64,000 nt of DNA from NCBI RefSeq assembly GCF_000768675.1, contig NZ_AVPI01000011.1, forward strand, positions 27,641 through 91,640, written 5' to 3'. The notes beneath the pieces were generated by a model. That model saw only the letters and a program-made list of their open reading frames with translations, ran no database searches and had not been told where the DNA came from. Source of the DNA: Knoellia flava TL1 (lineage in GTDB: Bacteria > Actinomycetota > Actinomycetes > Actinomycetales > Dermatophilaceae). Shown here piece after piece: positions 26,675 through 35,300 of the stretch (positions are counted from its first letter, which is position 1; each line of letters opens with the position of its first letter). The position numbers and the translations under genes are program-made.

Positions 26675-27529
26675 GTGAGCGAGGTCCTCGTCATCGGTGC
26701 GGCCGGCAAGACGGGCCGTGCCGTGACGCGGGCCCTGCTCGCGCGTGGTGTCGTCGTGCGGGCTGCCGTGCGTCCCGGGTCGACGAGCACGCCGTATGCC
26801 GGCGCGTCGGTCCACGTCGTGCCTCTCGACCTCGTGTCGGGAACCGGCCTGCCGGTCGCGGTGGCGGGTGTCGACGCGGTCTACCACCTCGCGCCTAACG
26901 TCCACCCCGACGAGGTGGGCATGGCCCGCCGGGTCGTCGAAGCCGCTGCGGCAGAGGGCATCTCGCGCTTCGTCTTCCACTCCGTGCTGCACCCCGACGA
27001 CGCGTCGATGCCGCACCACGTGCGCAAGGGCGAGGCTGAGCGGGTCGTCCGCGAGGTGCTGCCGACGGCCACCGTGCTGCGCCCCGCGGCCTACCACCAG
27101 AACCTCGTCGACGCGGCCCTCGCGGGGTGCATCTCTGTCCCCTACTCGCTCGACACGCCCTTCACCAACGTCGACCTCGACGACGTCGCCGAGGTCGCAT
27201 GGCGGGTGCTCACGGGGCACGGGCACGAGGGGGCGACCCACCAGCTGGCCGGGCCCGAGCGGCTGTCCGTCCGCGAGATGGCCTCGGTCGCCGGCGAGGT
27301 TCTCGGGCGGCCCGTCGAGGCAGTGGTCGTGCCGCTGCGGGAGTGGCTCGAGGGCGCCGGCGCTCCCCTGCCCGAGCAGGCCCGCGACGACCTGACCGCG
27401 ATGTTCCGGAGCTATGACCGCGAGGGGCTCGTCGGCGACCCGGCCGCCCTGCGCGCGCTCCTCGGTCGCGAGCCGCACACCTGGCGTGAGGTCCTCATGC
27501 GTGCCGCGTCGGAGCCAGTGGCACCATGA
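26675..27529 (+). CDS. NmrA-like NAD(P)-binding protein
   Basis: A 284-residue Rossmann-fold protein of the NmrA/atypical short-chain dehydrogenase group. GAAGKTGRAVTRALLARG (8-25) is the nucleotide loop, and DAVYHLAPNVHPDEV and FTNVDLDDVAEVAWRVL are usual for the family. The canonical Tyr-x-x-x-Lys of active dehydrogenases is not evident, so it may be a redox sensor or a reductase with an altered site. GTG at 26675 lies 4 nt after hyuB, so it is probably in the same mRNA. A role in the ureide pathway is not apparent from the sequence. Confidence 0.75.
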   Translation: MSEVLVIGAAGKTGRAVTRALLARGVVVRAAVRPGSTSTPYAGASVHVVPLDLVSGTGLPVAVAGVDAVYHLAPNVHPDEVGMARRVVEAAAAEGISRFVFHSVLHPDDASMPHHVRKGEAERVVREVLPTATVLRPAAYHQNLVDAALAGCISVPYSLDTPFTNVDLDDVAEVAWRVLTGHGHEGATHQLAGPERLSVREMASVAGEVLGRPVEAVVVPLREWLEGAGAPLPEQARDDLTAMFRSYDREGLVGDPAALRALLGREPHTWREVLMRAASEPVAP

Positions 27530-27533
27530 GCCG

Positions 27534-28010
27534 GTGACCGACCACCAGACCTTCCTCGACCGAGCGGTCGACCTCGCGATCGCCAACGTCGCCGACGGCG
27601 GTGGCCCGTTCGGCGCGGTCGTCGTCAGGGACGGCGTCGTCGTCGGCGAGGGGGCCAACCGCGTCACCGCGACCCTCGACCCCACCGCCCACGCCGAGGT
27701 CGTCGCGATCCGCGCCGCCTGCCGCGCTGCCGGGGACTTCTCGCTCGTCGGCGCCACGGTCTATGCGTCGTGCGAGCCCTGTCCGCTCTGCCTCTCCGCC
27801 GCCCTGTGGGCGCGGGTCGACGCCGTCGTCCACGCCGCCGACCGGCACGCCGCGGCAGGGGCGGGCTTCGACGACGCCGTTTTCCACGGGCTCCTCGACC
27901 CCACGCCCGACCTCGCCGCCTGGCCGCTGCGCCGGCTCCACGTGCCGACGCCGCGGTCGCACGAGCCCTTCGACGCCTGGGCCCGGACCACGGACCGCAC
28001 CGACTACTGA
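27534..28010 (+). CDS. guaD: guanine deaminase (cytidine deaminase-fold type)
   Basis: A 158-residue zinc enzyme converting guanine to xanthine and ammonia. Zinc ligands and proton shuttle are His53 and Glu55 in TAHAE and Cys83/Cys86 in CEPCPLC. The C-terminal AGFDDAVFHGL and FDAWAR segments match the B. subtilis GuaD type (156 residues) rather than cytosine deaminase. The GTG at 27534 starts 4 nt past the NmrA-like stop. Its product xanthine could be a substrate of the permease-linked molybdenum hydroxylase, so the region may handle purines as well as pyrimidines. Confidence 0.87.
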   Translation: MTDHQTFLDRAVDLAIANVADGGGPFGAVVVRDGVVVGEGANRVTATLDPTAHAEVVAIRAACRAAGDFSLVGATVYASCEPCPLCLSAALWARVDAVVHAADRHAAAGAGFDDAVFHGLLDPTPDLAAWPLRRLHVPTPRSHEPFDAWARTTDRTDY

Positions 28011-28054
28011 CGCCACTCCCCCGCAGGACCCTGCCGCGCCTCGCCTTGGTGCGC

Positions 28055-28060
28055 TATCTT
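28055..28060 (+). promoter_or_regulatory. -10 box of the PadR gene, leaderless arrangement
   Basis: TATCTT is followed by 7 nt and the ATG at 28068. It shows that the PadR pair has its own promoter and is not simply the tail of the hyu operon. Confidence 0.5.
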
Positions 28061-28067
28061 GTGTCGC

Positions 28068-28412
28068 ATGGTACCCGGCGACGACGCCATCCTGACACAC
28101 CTGCGACGCGGTGCGCTGGAGTACTGCGTGCTCGCGATGCTGCGCGACGACGAGCTCTACGGCCTCGACATCGCCCGCCGGCTCAGCACCGACGGGATCC
28201 TCCTCTCCGGCGAGGGCACGCTCTATCCCCTCCTCGCGAGGCTCCGCAAGGCCGGGCTCGTCGACACAACGTGGCGCGAGTCCGCCGAGGGACCGCCCCG
28301 GCGCTACTACTCCCTCACCCGCGACGGGGGCACCGCCCTCGACACCTTCACCCGCACCTGGAAGCCGTTCCGGGACGCGGTCGACTCCGCCATCCAAGGG
28401 GGCCCAGCATGA
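28068..28412 (+). CDS. PadR-family transcriptional regulator
   Basis: A 114-residue winged-helix repressor of the short PadR type. LRRGALEYCVLAMLRDDELYGLDIARRL and SGEGTLYPLLARLRKAGLVDTTWRE form the DNA-binding part and wing (PRRYYSLTRDG). The ATG at 28068 is 7 nt after a -10 box. It overlaps the next gene (ATGA). PadR genes paired with a HAAS-domain membrane protein are common in Gram-positives, where the pair responds to envelope or drug stress. Confidence 0.88.
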   Translation: MVPGDDAILTHLRRGALEYCVLAMLRDDELYGLDIARRLSTDGILLSGEGTLYPLLARLRKAGLVDTTWRESAEGPPRRYYSLTRDGGTALDTFTRTWKPFRDAVDSAIQGGPA

Positions 28413-29017
28413 CTCCTGCCACGACGCATCCACTCGTCGCCGCCTGGCTGCGCGACCTCGAGCTCATGCTCCACGGCGTCGAGCCGGGCGAGCGCGCCGA
28501 GGTCCTCGCCGGGGTGCACGAGCACCTCGACGCGACCCTGCCACCCGGGTCGACCGACGCCGACGTCCGCCGCGTGCTCGCCGACCTCGGGTCACCCGAG
28601 TCGGTCGCCGACGAGGCGTATGCCGGCCGCCCACCTCTCGCCGTCACCCCGAGTCACCCCGGGTCTCCGTTGCCCGCGATGGTCGCGGTGGCGGTCAACG
28701 CGCTCTGCATCGTGCTGCTGCTCCTGCCGGTCCTCTTCGGCGCGCTCCACGCCGCCGAGATCCTCATGGCGTTGCCGATCGTCGCGCTTCCCTGGGTCGT
28801 GGTGTCCGTCCTGACCGCGACGAGCACACGCTGGACCTCGCGTGAGAAGGCGGCGGCGATCGGCCTCCTCCCGGCGACGATCCTCGCCCTCTCGCTCGTC
28901 GTCTGGCTCATGATGGCTCTCATCGGTCCGCACATCGTCAACCTCGTGCCGACCCTTGCCATCCTCGGCACCGCGTCGTGGGTGCTCGTCCGCCTGGGTC
29001 GTAGCGCACTGCGCTGA
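28409..29017 (+). CDS. HAAS-domain membrane protein, PadR partner
   Basis: A 202-residue protein with a soluble N-terminus (WLRDLELMLHGVEPGERAEVLAGVHEHLD, then VRRVLADLGSPESVADEAY), the helical HAAS/DUF1700 region found next to PadR regulators, and three or four transmembrane segments from about residue 90 to 200. It overlaps the PadR stop codon, so the two are made together. It may sequester or modulate the PadR protein at the membrane; function is otherwise unknown. Confidence 0.75.
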   Translation: MTPATTHPLVAAWLRDLELMLHGVEPGERAEVLAGVHEHLDATLPPGSTDADVRRVLADLGSPESVADEAYAGRPPLAVTPSHPGSPLPAMVAVAVNALCIVLLLLPVLFGALHAAEILMALPIVALPWVVVSVLTATSTRWTSREKAAAIGLLPATILALSLVVWLMMALIGPHIVNLVPTLAILGTASWVLVRLGRSALR

Positions 29018-29030
29018 GGAGGTGCGGGTC

Positions 29031-29060
29031 GCACGCTCCGCGCGGGCCGGCATACGGGGC
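29031..29060 (+). repeat. partial copy of the 4568-4595 element
   Basis: CACGCTCCGCGCGGGCCGGCATACGGGG resembles CACGCTCTGCGTGGGCCGGCATACGGGC after the QEGLA operon, differing at four positions over 28. Each run here is quoted only for comparison; the left arm of the branched structure is missing. Confidence 0.5.
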
Positions 29061-29139
29061 ACGGGCTTTGGCAGAAGGTGACACCACGATTGCCGCGTCT
29101 TACCACGGATGCACCGAACCCCCGGCGGACGCGGCTCCC

Positions 29140-29145
29140 TAGGCT
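29140..29145 (+). promoter_or_regulatory. -10 box of the CoA-transferase operon, leaderless arrangement
   Basis: TAGGCT ends 6 nt before the ATG at 29152 and no ribosome-binding site is present. Confidence 0.5.
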
Positions 29146-29151
29146 CGGCAC

Positions 29152-30324
29152 ATGAGTGGACCCCTGCAGGACGTCATCGTCGTCGACCTGTCCCGCGCCC
29201 TCGCCGGCCCGCACGCGGCGATGATGCTGGGAGACATGGGCGCGCGCGTCATCAAGGTCGAGTCGCCGACGGGTGACGACACCCGCGGCTGGGGCCCGCC
29301 GTTCGTGGGCCCGGACGAGGACCCGATCTCCACATACTTCCTCAGCGCCAACCGCAACAAGGAGTCGATCACCCTCGACCTCAAGTCCGACGACGGGCGC
29401 GACGTCCTCACCCGGCTCGTCGAGCGCGCGGACGTCCTCATCGAGAACTTCCGCCCCGGCGTCATGGACCGGCTCGGGTTCGGCAACGACCGCCTCCACG
29501 AGCTCAACCCGCGCCTCGTCGTGCTGAGCATCAGCGGGTTCGGGCACGACGGGCCGCAGGGCGGGCGCGCCGGCTACGACCAGATCGCGCAGGGCGAGGC
29601 CGGGCTCATGTCCGTCACCGGGCCCGATGCCGACTCGCCGCAGCGCATCGGCGTGCCGATCGGCGACCTCCTCGCCGGCATGTACGGCGCCTACGGCGTC
29701 GTCAGCGCGCTGCACGAGCGCAACACCACCGGCACCGGTCGCGTCGTGCGCACGTCGCTGCTCGCGGCGGTCGTCGGGGCGCACGCGTTCCAGGGCACGG
29801 CATACACGGTCGCCGGTCACGTCGGCCACGCTCAGGGCAACCACCACCCGGCCCTCTCGCCCTACGGCCTCTTCCACTGCGCCGACGGCGACGTGCAGGT
29901 CGCGTGCGGCTCGGAGTCGCTGTGGGTCAGGCTCGCCGAGGCGTTCGGCATCGACCCCGCCGCTCCCGGCATGGCGACGAACCGCGAGCGCACGGCCAAC
30001 CGCGACCGCGTCACCGCGACGCTCAACGAGGCCTTCTCGACGTGGCAGCTCGACGACCTCCTCCCCCGGCTCGACGAGCTGGGCATCCCGGCCGGCGAGG
30101 TGCGCACGATCGACCGCGTCTACGACTGGGACCAGACCCGCTCGCAGGGGCTCGTCCTCGACGTCGACCACCCCGTGCTCGGCTCGATCGAGATTCCCGG
30201 GCCGCCGATCCGGCTGGACGACAACGCCTTTGCCGGTGGTCGTGAGACGCACCTCGCGCCCCCGACCCTCGGGCAGCACAACGACAGCGTCCGGGCCTGG
30301 CTCGCCGAGGAGGACCCGGCGTGA
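29152..30324 (+). CDS. CaiB/BaiF family (family III) CoA-transferase
   Basis: A 390-residue family III CoA-transferase. Landmarks are VVDLSRALAGPHAAMMLGDMGARVIKVESP, NKESITLDLKSDDG, VLIENFRPGVMDRLG and the catalytic Asp143 in AGYDQIAQGEAG. These enzymes move CoA between carboxylic acids through an aspartyl-CoA intermediate. It is the first gene of a two-gene operon with a carboxyltransferase (GTGA overlap). In a barbiturate route it would activate malonate to malonyl-CoA; other dicarboxylates are equally possible. Confidence 0.87.
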   Translation: MSGPLQDVIVVDLSRALAGPHAAMMLGDMGARVIKVESPTGDDTRGWGPPFVGPDEDPISTYFLSANRNKESITLDLKSDDGRDVLTRLVERADVLIENFRPGVMDRLGFGNDRLHELNPRLVVLSISGFGHDGPQGGRAGYDQIAQGEAGLMSVTGPDADSPQRIGVPIGDLLAGMYGAYGVVSALHERNTTGTGRVVRTSLLAAVVGAHAFQGTAYTVAGHVGHAQGNHHPALSPYGLFHCADGDVQVACGSESLWVRLAEAFGIDPAAPGMATNRERTANRDRVTATLNEAFSTWQLDDLLPRLDELGIPAGEVRTIDRVYDWDQTRSQGLVLDVDHPVLGSIEIPGPPIRLDDNAFAGGRETHLAPPTLGQHNDSVRAWLAEEDPA

Positions 30325-31829
30325 GCGAGCGTCCGCACCGTCCGACGTCGAGCGAGCTCATCACCGCGGTCCTCGACGAGGGGACGTGGCAGTCGTGGGA
30401 CGAGGCGCCCCTCGCCGTCGCCCCCGAGGGCAGCCCGTACGCCGTCGAACTCGCCGCCGCTGCCGAGAAGGCCGGCACCGACGAGTCCATCGTCACCGGC
30501 GAGGGCCGCATCGGCGGTCACCGCGTTGCCGTCATCGCGGGTGAGTTCCGGTTCCTCGCCGGGTCGATCGGCGTCGCCGCGGCCGAGCGCATCGTCCTCG
30601 CCTTCGAGCGCGCGACCCGCGAGCGGCTACCCCTCTTCGCCGCCCCGGCCTCCGGTGGCACGCGGATGCAGGAGGGCACACCGGCGTTCGTCACGATGGT
30701 GAAGATCTCGGCCGCCGTCGCCGCCTACAAGCGCGAGCACCTGCCCTACATCACCTACCTGCGCCACCCCACGACCGGAGGCGTCTTCGCGTCGTGGGGG
30801 TCACTCGGCCACGTCACCGTCGGCGAGCCCGGCGCGACGATCGGGTTCCTCGGTGCCCGCGTCTACGAGGCGCTCTACGGCCAGCCGTTCCCCGAGGGGG
30901 TGCAGACCGCGGAGAACCTCTTCGCCCACGGCCTGCTCGACGCCGTCCTGCCGGTCGAGCTGCTCACCGCGACGGCTGCCCGCTTTCTCGACCTCGTGCT
31001 CGCGCCGCACGACGGCCGACCCGCACCCGACGTGCCCAAGGAGCCGTTGCCCGACGTCCCCGCGTGGGACTCGATCACCCGCTCCCGCAACACCGCTCGT
31101 CCGGGTGTGCGCGCACTGCTCAAGCTCGGCGCCACGGACGTCCTGCCGCTCTTCGGCACCGGCGCCGGGGAGTGGGACCGCTCGCTCTTCCTCGCCCTCG
31201 CCCGCTTCGAGGGCACGCCGTGCGTCGTCCTCGGCCAGGACCGACGCGGTGAGCAGACCGAGGCCCCGCTGGGCCCGTCTGGACTCCGGGTCGCCCGCCG
31301 AGGCATGCGGCTGGCGACCGAGCTCGACCTGCCGCTTGTGAGCATCATCGACACGGCCGGCGCCGCGCTCTCCAAGGAGGCCGAGGAGGGCGGCATGGCC
31401 GGCGAGATCGCCCGCTGCCTCGCCGAGCTCGTCGTCCTCGAGGTGCCGACCGTGTGCGTCCTGCTCGGCCAGGGCACCGGCGGCGGCGCGCTCGCCCTCA
31501 TGCCGGCGGACCGCGTCATCAGCGCCCAGCACTCGTGGCTCTCGCCGCTGCCTCCGGAGGGCGCATCGGCCATCCTCCACCGCACTCCCGACCGCGCGCC
31601 CGAGCTCGCGGAGCGCCAGCGGGTGCGCTCGCTCGACCTCCTCGAGGACGGCATCGTCGACCGGATCGTCGCCGAGCACCCCGACGCGGCGCAGGAGCCC
31701 GAGGCGTTCTGCCGCCGCATGGCCCAGGCGATCCGGCACGAGCTCAGCGACCTCGCCGAGGCGCAGCCCGACGAACGGTTGTCGGCCCGGCACGGCCGCT
31801 ACCGCCGTCTGGGGCGCCCGTCCCAGTGA
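30321..31829 (+). CDS. fused beta/alpha acyl-CoA carboxyltransferase
   Basis: A 502-residue protein joining an AccD-like N-half (ASGGTRMQEGTPAFVTMVKISAAV, HPTTGGVFASWGSLGHVTVGEPGATIGFLG) and an AccA-like C-half (IIDTAGAALSKEAEEGGMAGEIARCLAEL, GQGTGGGALALMPADRVI). The AccD zinc finger is missing. Such chains transfer carboxyl groups between carboxybiotin and acyl-CoA. No biotin carboxylase or biotin carrier lies in the window, so it either shares them with another locus or works in the decarboxylating direction on the CoA-transferase product. The start overlaps the CoA-transferase stop. Confidence 0.82.
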   Translation: MSERPHRPTSSELITAVLDEGTWQSWDEAPLAVAPEGSPYAVELAAAAEKAGTDESIVTGEGRIGGHRVAVIAGEFRFLAGSIGVAAAERIVLAFERATRERLPLFAAPASGGTRMQEGTPAFVTMVKISAAVAAYKREHLPYITYLRHPTTGGVFASWGSLGHVTVGEPGATIGFLGARVYEALYGQPFPEGVQTAENLFAHGLLDAVLPVELLTATAARFLDLVLAPHDGRPAPDVPKEPLPDVPAWDSITRSRNTARPGVRALLKLGATDVLPLFGTGAGEWDRSLFLALARFEGTPCVVLGQDRRGEQTEAPLGPSGLRVARRGMRLATELDLPLVSIIDTAGAALSKEAEEGGMAGEIARCLAELVVLEVPTVCVLLGQGTGGGALALMPADRVISAQHSWLSPLPPEGASAILHRTPDRAPELAERQRVRSLDLLEDGIVDRIVAEHPDAAQEPEAFCRRMAQAIRHELSDLAEAQPDERLSARHGRYRRLGRPSQ

Positions 31830-32260
31830 CCGTCGCCGGCCCAGCGGCCGTCGCTCGCCGCGTGAGCGTCACTCGCCCAGTCGCCGTTCCGTTCGCCGGG
31901 ACGTAGGGGCATTACCGACGCGTGACCGACCGCGGAAACTGCGTGCTCGTGCGGACCGGCGAGTCGTCTCGGAACGCGTCGGCCGTCCTCGACGAGGTCG
32001 AGGAACTGCCCGACGCTGACCCCTGCCTCGAGGGGGTGACGGAAGGCCTCCTCGCGCCGCACCACATAGCGGTTCCGGCGGCCGACCCGGAGGCGGATGA
32101 TGATCCCCGCGCGCTCGAGGTCGGCCACGATCTGCTGCACCGACCGCTCCGTGATGCCGATGCTCGTCGCGACGTCCCGGAGGAGGACGTCGGGGTTCCG
32201 CGCCAGGCACACGAGCACGTGCCCGTGGTTGGTGAGGAACGTCCAGCCATCCCTTTTCAC
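31799..32260 (-). CDS. winged-helix (MarR-like) regulator
   Basis: A 153-residue protein. WTFLTNHGHVLVCLARNPDVLLRDVATSIGITERSVQQIVADLERAGIIIRLRVGRRNRYVV (about 6-66) is a compact winged helix with MarR/IclR-like features. The C-terminal third is low-complexity and rich in Gly, Asp, Arg and Trp. GTG at 32260 lies 6 nt after TACCGT, a leaderless arrangement that decides the start. The 3' end overlaps the end of the carboxyltransferase gene by 31 nt on the opposite strand. Targets unknown; neighbouring acyl-CoA genes are candidates. Confidence 0.72.
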   Translation of the reverse strand: MKRDGWTFLTNHGHVLVCLARNPDVLLRDVATSIGITERSVQQIVADLERAGIIIRLRVGRRNRYVVRREEAFRHPLEAGVSVGQFLDLVEDGRRVPRRLAGPHEHAVSAVGHASVMPLRPGERNGDWASDAHAASDGRWAGDGHWDGRPRRR

Positions 32261-32266
32261 ACTTCG

Positions 32267-32272
32267 ACGGTA
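32267..32272 (-). promoter_or_regulatory. -10 box of the winged-helix regulator gene
   Basis: TACCGT on the minus strand, 6 nt before the GTG. The transcript is probably leaderless. Confidence 0.45.
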
Positions 32273-32338
32273 TCCACGCCGGTCACCGCGCACATGTGAC
32301 CAAAGTCCACCTCCGCGCCCGACGGCTGCCGGGCGCGA

Positions 32339-32381
32339 GACACGGTGTGGGCCACCTGCCTGCGGGGGCCCACACCGTGTC
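32339..32381 (-). terminator. 15-bp hairpin after the multicopper oxidase gene
   Basis: GACACGGTGTGGGCC (32339-32353) pairs exactly with 32367-32381, with GGGCG/CGCCC extending the stem outward. It starts 15 nt beyond the oxidase stop. Confidence 0.7.
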
Positions 32382-32395
32382 GTCGCCCGTGACGC

Positions 32396-35300
32396 TCAGG
32401 CTCCGGGGACCAGCCTCACCGCCGACCAGTTCGTACCGACAGCGTTGACCGAGCCGACCCGGAAGTACCACGCCTGCCGGGCGAGGTTGCCGGTCTGGAA
32501 GTTGACGACACCCGCGGCGGTCGTCCCTGAGCCCGCGACCGTGGCGAAGTCGGCCGTCGCGCTCCACTGGATGCGGTATCCGGTCTCACCGAGGACGTCG
32601 TCCCAGGCCACCGCCACCTGCTCGTTGCGGCCCTGCCGGGTCGCGACGGCCGACCTGATGGTCGTCGCCGGGGCGAGCGCCCCGATGCTCACGTTCGCGG
32701 TGTTGGACGGCGCCGAGACACCGGCCACGTTGGTCGCACGCACCCGGTAGTCGTAGCTCGTCGACCCGCTGACGGTGGTGTCCGTGAACGTCGTCGTGCC
32801 CGTGCTGGTGCGAGCGGGCGCCACCGCCACCGTACTGAAGGTCGTCGTGCCCGCCACGGCACGCTCGATGACGAACCCGGTCTCCGTGGTGGCGTTGTCA
32901 CGCCAGGTGAGGGCCACCTGGGGCCCGGGCTGCGCCGTCGCCGTGAGGGCCGTCGGCGCCGCAGGAGTCACCGCTGGCGCGTTGACGTTGAGCGAGTTCG
33001 ACGTCGAGGTGACGGTCATGCTCGGGAAGGCTCCTCCGTAGCCCACGGTGTTCTCCGCGACGATCCGGTAGGTGTATGCCGTCGTGCCGTTCGAGGTGCT
33101 GTCGGTGAAGGTGCGGACGCGATGGTCGTTCGGCGCGTTGATGGGCGAGGCGACCGTCCCCACCGTCGTCCACGTCGAGCCGTTGGTGGTGCGCTGGACG
33201 AGGAAGGCCGTCTCCGTGATGGAGTTGTCGTTCCAGGTCAGCGTGACGACCTTCTTGCCGGTGGCCGGCAGCGTCGCCGTGAGCAGCTGCGGCTTGACCG
33301 GCGGCAGAGCCACCGACTCGGGCCGCATCATGTCCATCTCCTCGTGGCTGAGGATGTGGCAGTGGTAGACGTACTCCCACCCGAAGTTGACGAGCTCGTT
33401 GGTGACCGGGTCGAGCGTCGGGACACCCTGCGGGTCCATGCTGTTGAAGCCCGCGGTCGAACCGATCGGCATCATCGGGTTGAGCGGCCGGATTGCGTTG
33501 GGCACCTCGAAGGGGACCTTCGGGATGATCGGGCGCAGGGCGACGACGGTGTCCTGCAGCGGGTTCATCCGCACGGTGTCCTTCCAGCCCAGCTCGTTGG
33601 GCTCGGTGAGCGAGACGTTGTTGTCCCACGCCACCCGGTTGAGCACCTGCACGTCGTAGAGGTGGAAGTGGATCGGGTGCGTGTCCACGCCGTTGTGGGT
33701 GAAGCGCCAGATCTGGGTCCCGTCCTTCGCACTGCCGATGGGCGTCACCTTGACGTCACCGTCGGGCAGCCCGCCGGCGCTCAGCCTCACCTCGGCCACC
33801 GGGAGGTTGGTGCCGTCGATGAGCTCGGTCGCCGGGTTGACGTAGGGGTAGAGCGTGACGTTCTGCTGCCCGGGCGCCGGAGGCTGCGCCTCGAGTCCCA
33901 GGTTGGCCTGCATGCGGCCGTACTCGTCGAACGTCGTCGCGTTCATCTCGTCGTGGATCGCCTTGGGCTCGAGGTCCATGACCATCTTCGAGTTCGGCGC
34001 CTTGAGGGTGTTGAAGCCGAACTGTCCGGTGTTGTTGACCCGCACGATGCCGTCACAGCTGTTTGTCGTGCCACCGGGGACGTTGCAGTCGCTCGCCGCC
34101 GGGAAGTTCGTCCCGTAGGACGAGTCGTAGGCGTCCTGCCCGACGATGATCGGGTTCTGCCCGGACTCGAAGACACCGCTGCCGTCGGCCTTGTGCGCGA
34201 AGGCCGCGTTGAGCTTCGAGACGTCGTATGCCGGCTGAGCGGCCGTGTCGGCGATCGTCACCTTCATGATCGTGCGCGTGTTGGGCCCGTAGCCCGGCAG
34301 GATCGACGGTGCGCCGGCAGGGCTGAGGTCGGGGGCGCCGGTGTAGTAGTCGTACTGCGGGACGCGCGCCGGGAAGGCAGCCGGGGCGTCGTTGTAGAGG
34401 ATGAGGGTCTTGCCCGCGAACTTCGAGAAGTCCACGACGGTGTCGGCCCGCTCCGCCGGCGCGAGGAGCAGCGAGTGCTTGTCGACGTTGCCGACGTCGA
34501 AGCGGGTCGGGTCGGTGATCCAGGTCGTCGGCTGCTGTCCGTCGACGACAGCCGGCTTGGGCAGGAAGCCGCCCTCGGTGCCGATCTGCACCCAGTCCGG
34601 TCCTGCGGCGTTGTTGTTGGCGTCGACCGGCGTGGGTGACACGGTCGGGTCGGTCTGGGCAGCCGCGAGCTCGGCCGGTTTGAGGGCGACCTCGGTCGTC
34701 CCGTCACCCTGGGCCGCGTCCGCGACGTACCACTGGAAGTTGAAGAACCGGTCGTTGGCGGCGTTGAGCATCCGCAGCCGGTAGGCCTTGGGCTCAAGGG
34801 TCACCTTCGGGTAGGCGACACCGTTGACCACCGGGGTGTCGTTGAACTGCTCCATGCCGGCCGAGATGTTCGGGGTGCCCGGGATGAGCTCGGGCTCGCA
34901 GAAGGGGTCGGTCTGGTACCGCCAGGTCGACGGGATGTCGAGCTTGCAGCTGCTGTCGTAGTAGGGGTTTTTGATCGTCCCGTACTTGGTGCCCGTCGCG
35001 GGCGGCCAGAACCACGGCCCGTACATCCACCGGCCGTAGGCACTCATGCCGGACGGGTCACCGGGGTTCTGTGCCGGCATGTAGACGTGGTGGTACCAGA
35101 AGTCCCCGGTGCGGCCCCAGCGGCGCTTGTCCCACGTCGGGTCCTGGCCGTAGCGTCTCACCGCACCGCTCGCGTCCTTGGTGTCGTAGAGCTGCTCGTC
35201 CGAGGGCACGAAGGTGCGGTCCTGGACCACGAGCGGGATGGTGTCAGCGGCCGGGGGGATGACGCCGTCGGCGATGAGCTTCTTCTCGGTGTCGTCCGCG

